From NCBI GenBank assembly GCA_963743285.1, contig CAVUPF010000001.1, forward strand, positions 930,001 to 994,000: a DNA stretch of 64,000 nt, read 5' to 3'. Below, in pieces: positions 60,960 through 64,000 of this stretch (the first letter of the stretch is position 1; each line of letters begins with the position of its first letter). Origin of the DNA: CAVUPF01 sp963743285 (lineage in GTDB: Bacteria > Actinomycetota > Thermoleophilia > Solirubrobacterales > 70-9). Position numbers and translations under genes: made by a program. A model generated the notes under the pieces. The model did not search any database. It was not told the origin of the DNA and worked only from the letters and a program-made list of their open reading frames with translations.

Positions 60960-61028
60960 CTTACCGCTCCCTTGGCCCTGGGGCCGGTTCCGGTTGCAGC
61001 CCCGCGCCCCGGTGGTATCGTCGCCCGC

Positions 61029-61664
61029 ATGCGACGGAGCGGATCATCGTCGTCCCCGGCGCAGTGGCGGTTGGCGATCGCCGCGCTGCTCGCCCTGTTG
61101 GCGCTCGTCGTCGCGATCCCCGCGCTTGCCGCCACGGTTCCGAGGAAAAAGGCGAAGCCCGCGATCCCGAGCTGCTCACACCTCTCGACCACGGCGATGG
61201 CGAGAGTGCTCGGCAGTACTTCGCTCACGCTGATCGGGAAGCACGCCAACCTCTGTGTCTGGGAAGCAACCAGGCCCGGGCACTACAACGAGACGCTCGC
61301 GATCGACATCATCCCGGGGATCAAGTCCGTCTATAAGCTGGCCGAAGCCGACGGCATGAAAAACGCCGCCAAGGAAGGGAAGCAGTTCGGCACGCTTTTT
61401 TTGCGGCACTATCCCTGGAAGGCGGCGTTCTTCGTCACCAAATCGACCTACAACGACGGGTTGGAACCGTGCCCGCCGGAACACACGATGCCGCGGTACG
61501 GCCCCCCGGAATGCAGCGGAGACCCCAGCTGGACGACGATCGACGTCGACTCCTACAACTCAAAGCTGATGGTCTCGATCGGGGCCGCCGGGCAGGTAGG
61601 CGACGTCTACCTCTCCCACGTGATCGTGCTGAACAAGGAAATCCTCGCCGGCAAGATCCACTGA
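61029..61664 (+). CDS. Secreted protein of unknown function
   Basis: 211 residues from ATG 61029. Signal peptide (LAIAALLALLALVVAIPALA), a basic spacer, then CSHLSTTAMARVLGSTSLTL, LCVWEATRPGHYNETLAIDI and, near the end, AGQVGDVYLSHVIVLNKEI. The arrangement of a first Cys, a W-E strand and a late Cys pair resembles the DUF3558-like type of actinobacterial secreted proteins, but the match is loose. It precedes the PQQ-type lipoprotein gene by 36 bases. Confidence 0.7.
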   Translation: MRRSGSSSSPAQWRLAIAALLALLALVVAIPALAATVPRKKAKPAIPSCSHLSTTAMARVLGSTSLTLIGKHANLCVWEATRPGHYNETLAIDIIPGIKSVYKLAEADGMKNAAKEGKQFGTLFLRHYPWKAAFFVTKSTYNDGLEPCPPEHTMPRYGPPECSGDPSWTTIDVDSYNSKLMVSIGAAGQVGDVYLSHVIVLNKEILAGKIH

Positions 61665-61700
61665 GCTGGGGCCTGGAAGGCTGTCCAGCTGAACGCCGCG

Positions 61701-63355
61701 ATGTCAGAGCGAGGCGATCACCGCCAGGCAGCCTCAGGCGCCACCGGTGTCCTGGGAGTGGAGCACGATCGATCGGGGCCGCCCGATCAAGGAGGGCGGA
61801 AGTCGGAGGGCCCGATCAGAGTTGCGCTCTGCCTAGTTGCGCTCTGCCTGTTGGTTGCCCTGCTGCTATCTGCCTGCGGCGGCGGGGCCGCAGCGGCTAG
61901 CGACTCCACGCCGGCCGGCGCCTCTCCGCCGGTGTTCAAGGCCGCGCAGGGCGCCCGGGCGGCGAGTGCCGCCGCGAGCACGAGCGGCAGTGAGCTGACC
62001 GAATGGCCGGAGTTCGGCCTCGACGCGCAGCGCTCTGACGCGACGAACCGCCCGACCGGCATCACCGCGGCCAATCTGAGCAAGCTGCAGCGCGCGGCAG
62101 ATCTCGCTGCCCGGCACGGTTGACTCCTCGCCGATCTACCTGCACGGTGTGAGCGTGGCGGGCGCGAGGCGCGACCTGATCGTGGTCACCACCACCTACG
62201 GGCGCACGATCGCGATCGACGCCAACAGCGGCGCCTTGCTGTGGACCTTCACCCCGCCTGGGTACGCGGGCTGGGCGGGCAGCGCCCAGATCACCAACGC
62301 CAGCCCGATCGCCGACCCCGACCGCCGTTTCGTCTACGCGACCTCACCCAACGGCCTGGTCCACAAGCTCTCGCTCTCCAGCGGCCGCGAAGACAGCGCC
62401 GGGGCGTGGCCGGTCAGCATCACGCGTGACGCTACGCACGAGAAGCTCGGCTCGGCGCTCAACATCGACGGCCCGGACGTGATCGCGACGACCAGCGGCT
62501 ATATCGGCGACATCCCCACCTACCAGGGCCACGTCGTGCTGATCACCCGCGCCAGCGGCAGGCTGCTGACGGGTCTTCAACACGCTCTGCGCAAATCGCC
62601 ACACGATCATCGTCCCGACCAGCTGCCCACAGAGCGACTCGGCGATCCTCTCACGCGGCGGGGCTGTCGTGGAGCCGGGCGGCGGGCGGCTGCTGATCGA
62701 CACCGGCAATGGCAACTGGAACGGCAGGACGGACTTCGGTGACAGTGTGCTCGAGCTGAGCTTCCCCCGGTTGGCGCTGAGGCAGGCCTTCACACCGACC
62801 GATCAGGAAAGGCTCAACACGGGAGATCTGGACCTCGGCTCAAGCGCCCCGGCGCTGCTGGGCCAGAACCGGGTGCTGGTGGCCGGCAAGGACGGGATCA
62901 TGCGGGTCCTCGACCTGCGCCGCCTCGATGGCCACGCGCCCTCCACCCACGAGGCCCTGGGCGGTGAAGTGCAGACGCTCAGCACCCCTGGCGGCGGGGA
63001 GCTGTTCACAGTGCCCGCGGTGTGGCGCCACGGCTCGCGCACGACTGTGTTCGTCGCGGATTCGGAAGGGACGGCCTCCTACGCGGTGCGCGGCGGGCGC
63101 CTGCACCGGCTGTGGGCCAACTCGACGGCCGGCACCAGCCCGGTGCTCGCGGGTGGGCTCCTCTACGTCTATGACCCCAGCGCCGGCGGGATCGAGGTCT
63201 ACTCGCCCGGCTCCTCACGCCCGGTCGGGAAGCTGGCCGGTGCCCCGGGGCACTGGAACAGCCCGATCGTGGTCGACGGGCACGTGGTCGAGCCGGAGGG
63301 CAACGCCAACGAACATGAACTGAGCGGAGCGCTCGAGCTGTTCTCGCTTCGGTAG
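61701..63355 (+). pseudogene. PQQ-type beta-propeller lipoprotein, two frameshifts
   Basis: Part one: N-terminal sequence with lipobox LLLSAC and EWPEFGLDAQRSDATNRP. After one extra base near 62095 the next frame gives LPGTVDSSPIYLHGVSVAG, IAIDANSGALLWTFTPPG, VYATSPNGLVHKLSLSSG. After another extra G near 62570 the third gives FNTLCANRHTIIVPTSC, GRLLIDTGNGNWNGRTDFGD and GALELFSLR to the stop. Together these are a complete PQQ/quinoprotein-like propeller of about 550 residues anchored to the membrane by a lipid. The intact ends and single-base nature of both shifts leave sequencing error possible. Confidence 0.75.
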
Positions 63356-63376
63356 GGAGTCGGCGCAGGATCCCAC

Positions 63377-63983
63377 TCAGCGGCCGCGCTGCTTCGAACC
63401 CTGCGGAGACGCCTCATAGCCGACCAGCGTCACCGCGGCCGGAGTTCCCGCCACGCCGGTCTCCGCAAGTCGCCCGGCGCTCCTCGCCTGAATCCCGATG
63501 ACGCCCTCCAGGGTCTCGGCGAGCAGCGCTGCCAGCTCATTCCAGCCCTCCTCGTCGACGATCAGGGGCGTCCAGCTCAGGTGGCTATCGCTGCGCGCCT
63601 CGAAGGTGCCCGCCCGCAGCGCCACCATCTCGTCCTCCACGGCCCCCGTAGCAATGAGGCACTCAACCCGGTGCGGGCTACGTCGGGCAGTTGCTCCCAG
63701 TCGCGGTCGGAGAGGAAGGCGCGCGCGGTGGCCCGGTAGTAGTGCTCGACCGCGCCCCTTCGCGGCTCGGTCTTCACCAGTTCGAGGCACTTGCCTCGTG
63801 CGGCACCTTGACGTGGTAGCTGACCTGGCTCAAGCCCTCACCGAGTCCCTTCGCCAGTTCGTTGGGGCTCGCGACCCGTTCGTTGAGGATCGCCAGGATC
63901 TCGACGCGGAGAGGGTGGGCAAGCGCCTTGATCAGTCGCTGGTCGAGCTTTCTTTTGTTCTCGGTCCCGGTCTTCGAAGCCAA
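63377..63983 (-). pseudogene. ArsR-type winged-helix regulator, frameshifted
   Basis: From ATG 63983: DQRLIKALAHPLRVEILAIL, then SPNELAKGLGEGLSQVSYHV, the HTH of ArsR-like regulators. Near 63800 the frame moves to CLELVKTEPRRGAVEHYYRA, TARAFLSDRDWEQLP, and near 63670 again to GAVEDEMVALRAGTFEARSD, WNELAALLAETLEGVIGIQA and the end at 63377. The full protein would be about 200 residues, an ArsR with a C-terminal domain common in actinobacteria. The shifts abolish the protein unless they are errors. Confidence 0.7.
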
Positions 63984-64000
63984 GGCACATCCTTCCCGGT

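Noticed and set aside
1..64000. tRNA, rRNA, CRISPR arrays, integrase genes and att sites
   Set aside because: I looked for TTC-loop motifs, regular spaced repeats and tyrosine/serine recombinase motifs on both strands and found none I could support; a dedicated scan would be needed to exclude them.

Overview
The window is high-GC DNA with short intergenic gaps, frequent GTG/TTG starts and many 1-11 bp gene overlaps. The gene set suggests an actinobacterium, most likely of the Thermoleophilia/Solirubrobacterales type: class E sortase, DUF5996, many secreted beta-propeller and TIG proteins, COG4705 membrane proteins, and lipoproteins with a C-x3-H-G repeat. No rRNA or tRNA gene was found, so this placement is inference. 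Many genes carry single-base indels, often at G/C runs. They may be pseudogenes, or the assembly may contain uncorrected indels, so every frameshifted entry should be read with that in mind.

Layout. 0-4.2 kb: an edge-truncated dehydrogenase, a HicBA toxin-antitoxin pair, a heavily frameshifted secreted phosphoesterase and a single-pass membrane protein. 4.2-11.3 kb: one seven-gene operon on the minus strand (response regulator, sensor kinase, two paralogous lipoproteins, efflux adaptor, ABC ATPase, MacB-type permease). 11.4-17.2 kb: VapBC, an unknown gene plus excisionase-like HTH gene with four 18-bp tandem repeats upstream, three dihydrofolate-reductase-like (RibD C-terminal) copies of which two are broken, DUF5996, and an FTR1 iron permease with an iron-regulator-like operator. 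17.4-24 kb: a two-domain lytic transglycosylase, then a RelE/ParE toxin whose YefM-type antitoxin gene is split by a complete IS21-family element, then a secreted beta-propeller protein. 24-30 kb: a second PIN toxin pair, class E sortase divergent from a CAP-domain protein, a phosphotransferase/DUF6285 operon and a short-chain dehydrogenase.

30-34 kb is a scrap yard: an IS3 remnant, a Tse2-like toxin with a small partner, the tail of an MFS exporter joined to an intact siderophore-interacting protein, the tail of a cystathionine lyase, and an orphan XRE regulator. 34-43 kb holds COG4705 membrane proteins (one intact, one decayed), an alpha/beta hydrolase next to a hydrolase-cyclase fusion, DUF2231, a Vgb-like propeller, two SnoaL-fold proteins and a secreted protein. 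43.2-48.4 kb is an operon of a CHASE2 nucleotide cyclase, a cyclic-nucleotide-binding protein, a metallo-beta-lactamase-fold hydrolase and an FAD oxidoreductase. The last three are frameshifted.

48.4-64 kb: a 972-residue secreted propeller/TIG protein, a hydrolase, a cysteine-less DksA-like protein, a duplicated hipBA-hydrolase module whose degenerate copy surrounds a membrane spermidine-synthase-like gene, a TauE-type exporter, an L,D-transpeptidase, secreted proteins, a frameshifted PQQ-type lipoprotein and a frameshifted ArsR regulator. The strongest candidates for new biology are the cyclase/cNMP-reader/MBL operon, the sensor-lipoprotein-efflux operon, and the unknown gene plus HTH gene with the 18-bp repeats.
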